Shown one piece after another: positions 1-11,035 of a DNA stretch of 64,000 nucleotides. The DNA lies in the NCBI GenBank assembly GCA_020912385.1, contig CP087208.1, positions 1,612,001-1,676,000 of the forward strand. The letters are read 5' to 3'. Under the pieces are notes generated by a model. That model did not search any database. It saw nothing but the letters and a program-made list of their open reading frames with translations, and was not told where the DNA came from. A program made the position numbers and the translations under genes. Each line of letters begins with the position of its first letter. Positions within the stretch are counted from its first letter, which is position 1. The stretch comes from Neofusicoccum parvum (taxonomy: Eukaryota; Ascomycota; Dothideomycetes; Botryosphaeriales; Botryosphaeriaceae).

Positions 1-635
1 GCGAGCTGGTGGCGCACCGACGCAAGATCAAGCCGACGCACATGGAGCGCACGGTGTTCGGCGACGCGGCGGGGGGCGCCAACACGCTCGCCAACACGGT
101 CGCCCTCCCGCTCGGCCACCCCGAAGACATCCGCGTGTCGGCGCTCGCGTGCTGGGAGCACGCGCAGCCGCTGCTCAAGTACCACACGGCGCTGCAGCGG
201 CCGGCGGTGCACGTGGGCGCGTGGCCGCCCGTGTACGCGCACGGCGGCGCGGCCGACCCGACGCTGTGGAGCATGTCGCGCGAGGGCTGCCGCAACCTGT
301 CGCAGACGTTCGCGGTCGAGGCCCAGGCGTTCGTGCTGCACACCACCGCCGTGCTGGGGCCGAAGGGCGTCGAGCGCATGGGCACGAGCGGCGGCGCCAT
401 CATGAACGCGCCCGGCGGCGGCAGCTCCGCCGTCTACGGCCCGGATGGGAGGAAGCTGACCGAGGATCTGGAGTCGACTGAGGAGGGGATTCTGTACGCC
501 GATCTGGACTTGGATGAGGTGTTGAAGGCCAAGGGGTTCTTGGATCTGGGCGGCCACTACTCGCGGCCCGATATCCTGTGGTTGGGCGTGGATGCGAAGG
601 CAAAGGAGCATCTGTTGGAGAAGGAGGCGGTTTGA
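1..635 (+). CDS. Nitrilase / cyanide hydratase family protein, C-terminal part (5' end outside window)
   Basis: The reading frame is already open at the first bases (codons from position 3) and ends at TGA 633-635, so about 210 C-terminal residues are present. The family hydrolyses nitriles or cyanide using a Glu-Lys-Cys triad. The Lys lies in RRKIKPTHMER and the nucleophilic Cys in ALACWEHAQPL; the Glu must lie upstream. The CWEH context fits fungal aliphatic nitrilases and cyanide hydratases, and the two cannot be separated from this fragment. No intron is seen in the visible part. The gene converges on the MFS gene downstream, with 276 bp between the stop codons. GC3 is high, as in the neighbouring genes. 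Confidence 0.88.
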   Translation, partial: ELVAHRRKIKPTHMERTVFGDAAGGANTLANTVALPLGHPEDIRVSALACWEHAQPLLKYHTALQRPAVHVGAWPPVYAHGGAADPTLWSMSREGCRNLSQTFAVEAQAFVLHTTAVLGPKGVERMGTSGGAIMNAPGGGSSAVYGPDGRKLTEDLESTEEGILYADLDLDEVLKAKGFLDLGGHYSRPDILWLGVDAKAKEHLLEKEAV

Positions 636-911
636 GGCCGTCACTGCGAGGGTGTGGTAATGGGAATGAGCAGACGAGCAACGTCATCTGTTGGGTAATT
701 AATTTGAGAAAGTTGTCCGAAATGTATCTCGGCCGTGCTCGTGAAGTGTAAAGACAACGCCAAACAAGCTCGTGATCCAAGCATGTTCCCAGAAAGTCGT
801 AAGTTTTAAACGCCAGTCAGCCTCTAAGAGAAATATTCCCAATCTTCCAAGTGCTCCAATCCTTGCTCTATAGTCCAAATCCAAATCCAAATCTTTTTGA
901 GGGTATCATTA

Positions 912-2863
912 TTAGTGCGCCATCACCGGTCCGCTGTGGGACTTTCCAATATTCTTCACGCCAAACATGCTCGCAACCATCCCGATGCAGGCCAATCCAA
1001 CGCAGCACCACAGACCCGTTCCGTACTGCTGCAGCGGTCCATGACCCTTGTTCGTATCGACAGCCTGAACAACAGCACTCGCAAGCGCCAAACCCACGCC
1101 GCTGCCGATCTGGAATGCCGTATTGATCATGCCGCCGCACAGGCTCTTGACGTTGACAGGGACGGAGGCCAGGAGCACGACGGTGATGGTGCAGTAAACG
1201 ATGGTGGTGCCAGCGACGCTCATGATGCTGCTGGGAAAGACGTGCTTCCAGAAGTTGATGTCGCCGTCCTTGATCAGGGCCGAGGGGATGGGAGCGATGG
1301 CGCAGATGGCCATGCCGGCGATGAGCAGGTACTTGGTGTTGAACATGTCGAGCATGCGCGACATCGACAGGCTGAAGATGAAGCCGGTGCAGCCCATGGG
1401 GAGGAAGCGAAGCGCCGTCTGCCCGGCGCTGAGGTGGTTGATCTCCTGCGCGATGAGGGTCGTGTAGTAGATGATGGTCTGGTAACCGCCGTACATGACT
1501 GATTCCACGTTAGTCACAAGTTCATTACCCGATATCCACGAGTGGACTCACCGAATCCTCCAATCCAGAGCGCAGCAAAGTTCTCGAGCTTCCATAGAGA
1601 TAGGGGCATGATGGGGTTGGAGACCTTCTTCTCAACCCAAGTGAAGGCGACAAGGAGTGCAATGCTGAGAACCAGCAAGACGATGATGAAGGCCTTGCCC
1701 CAGCCGTACTCGCCTCCGCTTGACAGCACGAAGCTGAGCAAAATGAGGCCAGTGGTGGACAGGCCGGCACCAAGGAAGTCCAGCTTCGGGCGTGCATGTC
1801 CCTCGAGCCTGTCCTTAGGAAGGCAGAACCAGCCGAGTGCGCCCAGGGTGCTGGTAACGCACACGGCGACGTAGAAGATGTAGCGCCAGCCCAACGAAGA
1901 AGTCAGGAAGCCACCAAAGATGAGGCCCATGCAGAAGCCCACGGCGCCCGCAGCTCCGAAAATGGTCAGGGCGAGCGTCCGGTCCTTGGCAACAAAGTAG
2001 TTGCTGATGATGCCCACAGCCGACGGCACTGTCATGGCAGCGCCGATTCCTTGGATGGCGCGGAAGATGGCCAGCTGGATGAACGACGTCGCGAAGCCGT
2101 CGGCAATGGTCCAGACGCTCAGCATGGCCATGCCGCAGCAAAAGATCAGCTTCCGTCCGAACCTGTCGGCGAGAACGCCAGACAGCAGGAGGAAGCCGCC
2201 AAAGGTCAGGGTGTAGGCGGAGATGAGCCACTGCAGGTCGCCGCTGTCGACATCGAAGTTCTTCTGGATGGCGGGCAGCGCGATGTTGACGCCAGTCATG
2301 AAGACGTTGTCCATCAGCTGGGCGCCGCAGGTGCATAGGAGGACCATGGCGCCACGCCACGAGGCGATGGTGCCAATTTCCGGGTAGGCCTGGCCGACGC
2401 CGGCCTCGTACTCGGCCGGGGTGCGGGTTCCATCAGAGGAGCCGCTCCCGGGCGAGGGCGGGCGGGAGATCTCGATTCTCCCGTGGACAGGGGACGACGG
2501 GCGCGTGGAAGACGGCGTGTTCAGGTTGGAGGGCACTTCGCGGATGACGCTTGGCAGGCCCTTCTTTGCCGGGCGCGGCCGCTTGATGAACGGCAGCTCG
2601 AAGACATTGTCGGCCGATTCGCGCCTGTACTGCGAGTGGTGGCCGCTGATGGCCGATGCGCTCCTTGCCAGAGCCTCGAGACCCTCGGGACGCTCGTCCT
2701 CGAAGGTCACACGCGAGTTGGTGCTCGTGCGGCGGGCGAGAGGGAAGCCGGGGAGGCCAGCGGGTGGCACGAGAGTTGGAGCCTCCTCCAGCGCCGAGGT
2801 GCGGCGGGCGAGAGGCTCGCCGTGGTCGTCCTGCGATGTGCGGGCGTCGTGATCTTGGTGCAT
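912..2863 (-). CDS. MFS transporter, DHA2 (14-TM drug:H+ antiporter) type, ATR1/AMF1-like
   Basis: The model is complement(join(912..1498,1552..2863)), 632 residues, with one 53-nt intron (GTGAGT...CAG). Residues 1 to about 155 form a Ser/Pro/Arg-rich cytosolic tail. The membrane part follows, with the MFS loop motif GVLADRFGRK and a motif-C-like GIGAAMTVPSAVG. The second exon, starting near MYGGYQTIIYY, resembles yeast ATR1/YOR378W-type members of DHA2, which export boron or drugs or carry ammonium. The substrate cannot be told from sequence. The frame stays open to 3103, but the Met at 2863 is preferred because the upstream residues are low-complexity and look like leader. A 951-bp gap to the GH125 gene probably holds the promoter. 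Confidence 0.85.
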
Positions 2864-3814
2864 CTTGGAGTCGCTGCTTCCCAAACCGGGGGAAGGTGGC
2901 GAAGTGATGCGAGAGGAATGGGTGGTTCGTCGACAGCCCAAGGACGCGGGCGAGGGCGCTTTAAAGGAACGCAGGGCAGACAGATGGGCTGTCTCTGGCC
3001 ACTCTGGGCTGCAGCGCAGCGGACGGGCCGTGTTGGGCCGGCATCGCAAGGGCAGAAAATTCTCATGAGAGGAGTGTATCAGCGGCCCCACCAGCAACGT
3101 CAAGGGCGTGCATTGGTGTTGATTGCGGACGGCGGCCGCCCTTACTCAGCGCCGCCACGCGCAGCCCTACCGCTGACTCGCCCTGCGCCCGCCGGCCTCT
3201 GGTTCCCGTTTGCAGCTCGCCGCCACCGAACGCCCGCCGTCTGCGCCTTTCTTGCCCGTTCCTGGCCGCACTCTCGCACCCGCGCCCGCCGCAAACCTGC
3301 TCTTTTCGACCGCGCGCTCTCGCACGCCTCCCCGCCCACGCTCGCCCGCCACGCAAACTTTTGCACGCCCCTGCGCGGTCCCATAATTCGTGCTCGCGCT
3401 GCCCGACCGGTCTCACCCGTCGGGAAAGAGTTCCCGCACCGCCATCACTATTAAAAATCCCATCAGCCGCCCAACCAAGGACCCGTACCTGATAAACAGC
3501 CCATCTGCCGGGCCCGCTCTCCCGCTTAGGCTCCCCAGGAGCCCCAATTGGTCGCGAATCCCCAGCACGCGGTCCGCAATCGCACTCCACCGAGTCAAAA
3601 CACCGCAGCTTCACATGAAAGAAGTCGTCCGTCCCCCAGTCTCCAGTCCCCACCGCAGCTATCTGTGAGTCACTGGCACGGTCACCGGTCGGCTCATGAG
3701 GTCTGGACAGCACCGCGATCGACGACACGGGCCTGGGCGCAACCGCTGCATTTTCTATCGACCCAGGATTACATTACTGCATTAGGACGCCACCGCACGA
3801 CAGTGTGGCTATTA
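2864..3814. other. Intergenic region upstream of the MFS gene
   Basis: GC-rich stretch between the MFS start and the 3' end of the GH125 gene, both on the minus strand. It presumably holds the MFS promoter and leader and the GH125 3' UTR. Overlapping open frames on both strands have no family resemblance and are treated as chance. Confidence 0.6.
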
Positions 3815-5429
3815 CTATTCCTGGAAGCTCTGCCCCAGGATCTCCGGCTTCCGCGTCTCCAGGTCCAGAATCATCTGCCCGAACAGCCCGTTCGCCCACG
3901 AAAACCTGCGCGACGCGATCGATTAGCAAAACGGCGGTAAACACTCCCGCAAGGGCGAGGAAGACAACTCACCACTGGCGCGTCCAGTCGCTCTGGTTCC
4001 AGCTGTTGATGCTCTCGTGGATCAAGCCCAGCCCGTCGGTGCTGCTCACGATCTCCTTCAGCGCGGCCGTGATCTCGGCCTCGTCGTCCGACGTCAGGAT
4101 GCGCACGATGCTGGCCATGGGCCAGGCCATGCCGGGGCCGGCGTGCGGGCCGCCGACGGCGTTGATGACGGGCCCGCGCATGAAGTACGAGTTGCCGGCC
4201 GACAGCACCAGCGCGCGCGTGTTGCGGTACACCTCGTTGCCGGCGTCGACGTAGCCCAGGAACGGCGCCGACAGCAGCGACGGGATGTTGGCGTCGTCCA
4301 TGATGGTCGTCGACCCGTAGCCGTCGACCTCGAAGGCGTAGATGGGCCCGTCGGGCCCGCTGACCACGCCGCGCGACTCGATGGCGCTGCGCACCGACGC
4401 GGCCAGCGCGCCCATCTCGGCGGCGAGGCCGGCCGGCGCGTTGGGCAGCTGCTCCATGATGGTCGCCGCCGTCTCGAGGTAGCGGGCGAACATCATGTTG
4501 GCGGGGATGAACAGCTGGAAGATGGTCGAGTCGTCGCTGGGGCGGAAGGCGGAGCGGATGAGGCCGGTGCCGTTGTTGACCGGGTTGCCCAGGCCGTCGT
4601 TGGCCAGCGTCTCGGTCGCGCGGTCGGTCAGGCGGGTGAACATGTAGGGCGAGTCGAGCACCTGGCCGTCGGTCGAGTAGGTGGGGGTCTGCATGTCCTT
4701 GGCCACCTTCATGACGGCCTGCACGGCCGAGATCCACTGGAACTTGCCGAAGAAGTCGAGGTCGCTGGTCGCGTTGTAGTAGTTGTCCGACACCTCCAGG
4801 AAGGCGGCCAGCGAGTCCAGCTCGTACTTGCACTCGAAGACGCTGGTGTTGCTGTAGGGCGGGGTGACGTTGTCATCGCTGGCCGACGGGTTCGTGTCGG
4901 CGGCGATGTTCGACTCGACGGGCGGCTGGAACGAGTTGCAGTAGGGCGAAGTCAGCAGGTAGCGGGCCTGCAGGTTGATGACGCCGCGGTAGAGCGAGGC
5001 AATGCTGTCGGGCGAGTCGGAGGCGTTGAGCACGGGCAGGTAGGACTGCATCTGGTTGGCCGAGTCGCGCAGCCACATGGCGTTGATGTCGCCGGTGATG
5101 ATGAAGGTCAGCTCCTCGTCCGAGTTGTTCGCGGCCACGCCCTTCCACTTGATGGCGGTGTCGAGGGTGTTGGGGTAGGCGTTCTCGAACAGGCGGTAGA
5201 GGTCGGGGTCTGCAATGACGCCCTCCATGCGGTCAATCAGGGCCTCGATGCCCGACACGTTGAAGGTGCGGCATGCCGGGGCCGGGCGCTGGTAGGGCAG
5301 CTGGTAGGTGCCGTTGGTGAAGGGCTCGTGTCTCTGGGTGGCGTAGTCAAGATAGTCGGGACACTCCTGGGCGGCCGCACCGCGCAGCAGGAGCGAGACC
5401 GCGGGCAGCAAGAGCGCGGACTGGCGCAT
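3815..5429 (-). CDS. Secreted glycoside hydrolase family 125 protein (exo-alpha-1,6-mannosidase)
   Basis: The model is complement(join(3815..3905,3973..5429)), 515 residues, with a 67-nt intron near the 3' end (GTGAGT...CAG) that splits a Trp codon. Residues 1 to about 20 form a signal peptide (charged start, Leu-rich core, AAA-Q cleavage site), so the product is secreted or Golgi/wall directed. GH125 enzymes remove alpha-1,6-mannose from the non-reducing ends of N-glycans and mannoproteins. The family block [14 protein letters not shown] lies near residue 113, and the C-terminal HESIN segment carries the conserved Glu expected in the base region. Several N-x-S/T sequons are present. The last exon adds about 30 residues ([10 protein letters not shown]...) typical of the family C-terminus. 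Confidence 0.93.
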
Positions 5430-7611
5430 GTCTGGAGATCAGCAGAGTGCGGCGACGCGGGCGATGTCTTGCAGCTGCAGCAGATCAGGGCCGACGATCA
5501 CTGGAGGGCTCGGCTGGAGCAGCTGGGGGACCGGGGGAGGAGTGCATTTTGTAGCTGCGGGTGAATGAGTCCATGCGGAGAGCGCGTGGGAGCCCTGTGA
5601 CGCTACCCCGCCGTGGTGGTAACGCAGACATGGGGGACCCGGATCTGCAGCAGTGCGTGGATGCTACCTTCCCCGCAAAACCCGCCAGTTTCTGGCATCG
5701 CGCCAGGAACCAACCCGCCTGGCCACCGCCAAACTCACCTGCCTGACGTCAGCCAGTCGGCCTCGGTGGAAGGTTTTCCGACCTGAAACACACAGCTGTG
5801 CTCCGCTGCCTCAACCTTAAATGCGCGTGCTGCCCCAACAGACTGCTGTGTTTATCGAGCTGTGCTCAGCAACGCAATCTACGTGCACTCAATTACACGG
5901 TGTGCATGAGCTTGTGGCAGGCTTCCTTGACGGACGGCCCGAGAAGCGTCCATCGCTCCACGATCGTGCCACTCATGACCGACTCTCCACCCGACGCCAT
6001 GGCGACCGGCTGCATTGGGACTCGACACTGCTGCTCTCTTGGTCGCACAGCTGGAGCGCCTCCCGGTTTCCCCAGACCACGGCTGCCCGATTGCCGACGC
6101 CTCGACGCACAATAGCCGATAGCGAGGCAAGTGCCGCATTGCCCTGACCAACTCCGCCGTGCGCGAGTCATCCTATACGATCTTTCTCCCGAACCCCGAA
6201 CGCGGTGGTCACGTTCAAGTGAAGAAAAGCCGTCGAGAGCTGGGAAGACGTGTCTTGGTGATGCCGCGACGTCCGCGCCAGAAAGCGTTACGCCGTGGCT
6301 GCTAATCCGTAGCCGAGCGAGTGATGCACGGCAGGGAACCAGTGCAAGCTTCCGGCCGAGCCACCACAAGACTTCTGCTGTCCCTCGCTCAGCACACGAC
6401 GACGCCCGAGGCCTGCTCTGCGATTTCTGCAACCCAGTGTCTCGAGCAATGGACATGCAAATTCGGAGTCCCCGTTCCCGCAGCGGAGGAGACGGCGGCC
6501 AAGCATCGCCAGGAATGCTTCGCCACCTGCAGACTTAGAGCTGAGCGTCCGGCGTGTGCGGAGGACAACACTCGCAGCTGGAGCGCGTGCAGCCCTTATA
6601 TCCTCATCGCCGGAGCCGTCCTCTGGGCTGGGTTTCAAAACGCCGTCCTCTTGTTTCGCTAACGACGGTCGCTTATGGCGCCGCACAGAAACAACCTCGC
6701 GATGGCGCGAGGCCGGCGAAGCGAAGGACGGTAGACGTGTAGTTTCAGGTTGAGTCTGGTGTGCAATCTCCCCCACTGCGCCGTTCTGCAGCAGCGGACG
6801 GGCCCGTACTGGCGTCCCCAGATAGATTGGCGGCTTCCTTTAAGCCTCACTCCTCCCAGCAGCGCCTAAATTTACTGGACGGCTGTTGAAACGGCGAGCA
6901 CCACTACTTATCGTGTTCCGCGACGGATTTATCAGAGCCTCGCGCTCCGGACCTGCCATCCGACGGACGACTGCCGCGCGGGCCGACTCCACCCACGCAG
7001 ACCTCCGCCGCCGCGTGCGACTCAGCACGCCTGCGCTGTGGTTTCTTGGCTGCCCGTTCGAGTCCTCGTTCCGCCCAGTCCCTGGGACCACATGCGACAG
7101 CCCCCAGCCCGCAAGGTGGACCGCCTGGAAACATCAGACACCATGCGCGCAATCTCACGATACGCACTTCCACGCCGCCGTCTGCCACGACGGCAGGATA
7201 GAGTGTGGATAGAGTGTGTGCTAATTTGCGTAGGGTCAGCCAAGAATGCGGCTCGGAGCCTGCTGGACGCCTTCCCAAACCGGTGCTAATCTGGCTTCCA
7301 GAAGCTCGATTAGCACGATCCGCGGAATTTCCCAGCCCTACCAACGTCACAGCATGTGCAGAGATCGCCGTTGGCTGAGATTGAGGCATCCCGGCCGGTT
7401 TGGCATCGGCGGAGGATTTACTGTCCACAGCAACCCGTGCCGCATTTACTGAGCACCTCCCCGGCCACATTCATGCGTGCCGTCGCCGCCAGCCCGCCCA
7501 TTACGCATCCCGCCCTTCCCAGCTCCCCTTCTTCTTGCTTGGGTGACCGCCACAGGGCTTGCCTGTCCGCCTACTCCTGCCGCCGCTCTCCATGCTTCGC
7601 GATTCGGAAAG
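5430..7611. other. Divergent intergenic region, GH125 / PTH11-like
   Basis: A 2.2-kb stretch between divergently transcribed genes. It is GC-rich with many overlapping chance frames, none with a recognisable domain or convincing splice structure. It presumably contains both promoters. I see no repeat or RNA gene. Confidence 0.55.
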
Positions 7612-9010
7612 ATGAGTCTCGACGAGGACCTGGGTCCTCTGAGCTGGATAGTAACCATTGCTTTTTTTGCACTGTGCGCCGTATCCTTTGCCGTCCGCGT
7701 GTATGCACGCGGGGCTATAGTCAGGTGTTTTGCTTGGGATGACTGGTTCATGACCATTGCTTTTGTATGTCCAGTCTCCCATATCTCCGCGCTTGTCACA
7801 GCTAACTCTTGACAGTTAACACTCATCGGACAGCAGTACATCTGCTGGAAATGGCTTTCCCTCGGCGCTGGCAAGTGAGTCAACCGGCAGTCATCCCAGC
7901 AACCAGCCTCAGCTAACAGCCACCAGACACGCTCGAGACGTCAGCTCAGATGACCTCGAACAGATGAAACTGGTAAGTCGAATCTTGCTCCATACTTCCA
8001 CTATCACGCTGACAAGCCTCCAGTATCAGCTCATCGAAGAATTCTACTACTTCCTGGTCCAACTCTTCCTCAAACTCTCATTCCTTCTCTTCTTCTACCG
8101 CAATCTCCCAACCCCGAGATTTCGGACAGCAATTCGCATCACTATCGCGCTTGTTTTCATCCAAACAATTGCAACTTGGATCTTCAGCGCTCTGCAGTGC
8201 CGGCCACTCGCCGCCTACTTCAACCCTGACGACTACCCGGACGCAGTCTGCTACCCTTACGGAATATCATACTACGCGCCCAGCGCCGTTGTACGTACAC
8301 CTGCCTCCTCCTTCGTCCTCCAAGTCCGCTGACCGCGCATCCAGAACGTCGTCATCAACGTCCTGATCTACCTCCTCCCTCTCCCCACGATAACCCACCT
8401 CTCCCAAACCCAAGCCCAGCCCGCCCGCCCCGAAACCCCAGACCCCTCCACGCGCTCCATCCCACTCCCCTCGCGCCCCACTCTCGCCGCCCCCTTCCTC
8501 CTCGGCGGCCTCAGCCTGCTCGTCTCGGGCCTGCGCGTCGTCGTCCTGTACCAGCTCTCCACGACCACAACCGCCGCCTCAACCGCCATCACCACCACGA
8601 CCACCGCCTCCCTCACCCCGACCGCCGACTACCCCTACACGCTCGCCCTCGCCGCGCTCGCCACAACCGCCGAGCTCGCCCTCCTCGCGACCACCGCCAA
8701 CCTGCCCGCCGCGCGCACGCTGCACCGCCACCTGCGCGCGACGTCCTTCCACCGGCGCCGCGACGGCGGCTACGACTCCGACATGGAGCTGGTGGAGGGC
8801 GGCGACGGGCGCGGCAAGATCACCATCACGTCGCGCGTCAGCATCAGCATCACCGAGGCGCTGCGGGGAGGGGCGGGCAGCAGGAACGGTGGCGGCGACG
8901 GGCCGCCCGGGTACCCGAGGAAGTACTTCCGGTTCGCGAGGCCCGGGGCGCAGAGTCCCGGGCCGGGGGTCGGGGTGGGGGTGGGGTTTGGGAAGGATGT
9001 TGGGGGGTGA
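7612..9010 (+). CDS. PTH11/rhodopsin-like seven-helix integral membrane protein
   Basis: The model is join(7612..7764,7816..7874,7927..7972,8024..8290,8345..9010), 396 residues, with four introns of 51-54 nt. The N-terminus has a first helix (WIVTIAFFALCAVSF), then VRVYARG and the WDDWFM motif typical of the fungal rhodopsin-domain family. Further helices, FYRNLPTPRFR and the CRPLAAYF/CYPYG cysteines match the extracellular loop pattern of that family. The cytosolic tail (from about residue 290) is Gly/Arg-rich. Members sense surface or nutrient cues in some plant pathogens, but most have no known ligand. No CFEM domain is present. The Met at 7612 is chosen because it directly precedes the family N-terminus; an in-frame start at 7477 is possible. 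Confidence 0.82.
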
Positions 9011-9444
9011 GTGTGGTCGGGCGGGGGCGTAACGATGTCATGGTATTTTTTATTTTTTTTCGTTTCGATTCCCCGGGTCTTTTTTCTTTTGTTTTTTTTT
9101 TCTCTTCCGAAGGTTGGGGTTTGGGGGCTGAGTTTCTAGTCGGGTGATGCTCGGGATGCTCCACTGCCACAGCGCGTTCTGATTTGTTCGTGTGGAGTCT
9201 CCTGATGAGGCGGTGCCGTCTCCTTTGGGGGTGGGGGCTGGAAGATTACCGCGACGGGAAACCACTGTCCCCACGACGAGTGTTCGCGTGACGTCAGGAT
9301 GGGTAGGTTTGGCGGAGCATAGCCGCGATGGCAGAGCATGGGGCAGGGCGCGGAGTGAGCTGGGGACGTGAAGATGGATAAGTAGGGGCTTGACCGCGTC
9401 TCTCGCTGGCTCGCAGAGCAACAGAAATTGCAAGATCCACGAAC
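9011..9444. other. Intergenic region with T-rich tract
   Basis: The 3' flank of the PTH11-like gene. A run of T-rich sequence at about 9045-9105 is a likely 3' UTR or polyadenylation zone. The rest leads into the small spliced gene that starts at 9445. Confidence 0.5.
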
Positions 9445-9839
9445 ATGTCGAGCCAAACCACCATTCAAAAGCGTGCGTCAACAGCCCCCGGCTTCCCTTG
9501 ATTTTGGCTGACGCCCGTGAAGTAGTCCTCGGGCCGAACATGTCAACGGCGAAGGCCAACGACGCCAGCAAAGACAAAGACTACGGTTCCGAAACCTCAT
9601 CAACCCATACGGAAGACAACGAAAAGAAACCAGTCATGACCGAAACCGTCTCGGTGCAGGAGAGCGGGGAATGCTCGAGACCGATTACAACGGAGCAGAT
9701 TCTGGCGCAGAGGAGGAGGGAGAAGATCAAGGCGAACGGAGGGGTCGAGCCGGAGCCGAAGCCGAAGGGTGCGGCGAGGAAGCTTGTGCACAGTATGATG
9801 CACGGGATTGCGGCCGGGAATCCTTGGATGCAGCCGTAG
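9445..9839 (+). CDS. Small hydrophilic protein of unknown function
   Basis: The model is join(9445..9472,9523..9839), 114 residues. The 50-nt intron has a GTGCGT donor, a GGCTGAC branch-like site and an AAG acceptor, and the two exons join in phase. The protein is hydrophilic, with an acidic and Ser/Thr-rich first half (KDKDYGSETSSTHTEDNE), a central basic helix-like segment (EQILAQRRREKIKANGG) and a C-terminus ending in NPWMQP. There is no signal peptide or membrane segment. I recognise no family. An alternative is a single exon from the Met at 9540 (99 residues). No operon-like link to its neighbours is evident. Confidence 0.5.
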
Positions 9840-10129
9840 GGGAGCGTGGTGGGCTGCGGGTTCTGCTGTTGGAATTTTCTGGCGTTTGGGCATATCCCAT
9901 GTATTTGCTTTCTTTTGGGGGCCGAATAGTTACCGCTTCGGGAGTAGTCCACAGGAGTGACGTAGAAGAATCCTTCGGCCGCTATAACCGTGTGCTTTCG
10001 TCTGTGCAACATGTAGCTGGCTGTTACTATAAATACGCACTGGCGGCGGCAGGGATAAGAACGAGGCTGCAGCTGCCTCTGCGCCGACGCTTGGTCGCCA
10101 GCTTCACCATCCGCCGTCTCCCTTCCACC

Positions 10130-10561
10130 ATGGGCGCGGAAAAGACATTTTACCAGCGGCGTGAGTGGATTGATTCTCCTGATGGCCGCACAGGATTGCT
10201 CACATACAGCGCCTGTCAGTCTTCCGAGTCCCGGTCGCGCCTGTCGGCACGAGCATCAACGAGCAGGACGACTCGTGGCTGCGCAGCTCTGAAGACCCTC
10301 CCAGCAGCAGCAACCAAGACAACGACGAGTACATGCATCCTTACGACCGGGAAAAGAAGGCCAAGGCCAAGGGAAAAGGCTCCCCCGGACAGCGACCCCA
10401 AGAAGAGCAAGCGGCAGAAGACGAAGGAGGGACAGGAGCAGCGGAAGTCTCGCGGGCCCTCGCCCGTCAGCAGCTCCGAGGCGTCGCTCATCTCAGGCCA
10501 CAGCGGCGACGCCAAAGACCGGCGTCCGGACGCGCAGGTGCTGCAGGCCCTCGGAGGGTGA
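10130..10561 (+). CDS. Small basic protein of unknown function, three exons
   Basis: The model is join(10130..10160,10220..10328,10393..10561), 102 residues. Intron 1 is 59 nt (GTGAGT...CAG) and intron 2 is 64 nt (GTACAT...CAG). Both joins keep frame, and GC3 is high in the frames chosen on each side, which explains why no single open frame covers the gene. The product begins MGAEKTFYQR, has an acidic Ser/Asn-rich middle, then a basic cluster (DDPKKSKRQKTKEG) that could act as a nuclear signal, and ends in a Ser-rich tail. No known domain is recognised. If intron 2 is not real, a one-base frame change would be needed at the same place. Confidence 0.5.
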   Translation: MGAEKTFYQRREWIDSPDGRTGLLTYSACQSSESRSRLSARASTSRTTRGCAALKTLPAAATKTTTSTCILTTGKRRPRPREKAPPDSDPKKSKRQKTKEGQEQRKSRGPSPVSSSEASLISGHSGDAKDRRPDAQVLQALGG

Positions 10562-11035
10562 TGGTCGTTCGAGTTGATGGCAAAGGGAAATTGTTGGCCG
10601 TATTCAGCACGCTTGAGAAGGGTGTTCATGGGTTTGGACTGGCGTTGCTGGGCGGTCTTTCTGTGGAGGAGTTTGCCGGTTCTGGGGCCTTGCGGTGTGG
10701 CTGGAGCTTCAGCCAAGTCCGGCGGAGATGCTACGAGCAGCTGAGTACTCGTTCTTCTTATCGCAGCTGCTCTCCGGTTCCGCCCTGCGCGGAATCAACG
10801 CGAGATCAGCAGCGCCACGATCAGCGGCCGTCACGAATCCATGACAGCGACCGCCACCGACTCGGCTCGCGACGCCACGCGAACCTCGGCTGCAGCTGCT
10901 TCTCCGCTCGCCGCCAGCGCGGGAGCTTCCTCAGACTACACTACACCACGCGCCCCAGCTCTCCATGTACAGTACATAGTCAAGCAATCCACGCCTTCCC
11001 GCTTCGCCTCGTGCCTCTGCCCCAATTGGCCCGCC
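10562..11035. other. Intergenic region upstream of the CoA-transferase III gene
   Basis: GC-rich spacer of 474 bp that holds the presumed promoter of the downstream gene. No coding signal beyond chance frames is seen. Confidence 0.5.

Noticed and set aside
4017..5564. Long plus-strand open frame (515 codons) opposite the GH125 gene
   Set aside because: Antisense shadow of a GC3-rich gene; Val/Gly/Arg-rich composition and no domain.
7045..7075. tRNA B-box-like GTTCGAGTCC
   Set aside because: No A box or cloverleaf could be folded around it; no other tRNA-like locus was found.
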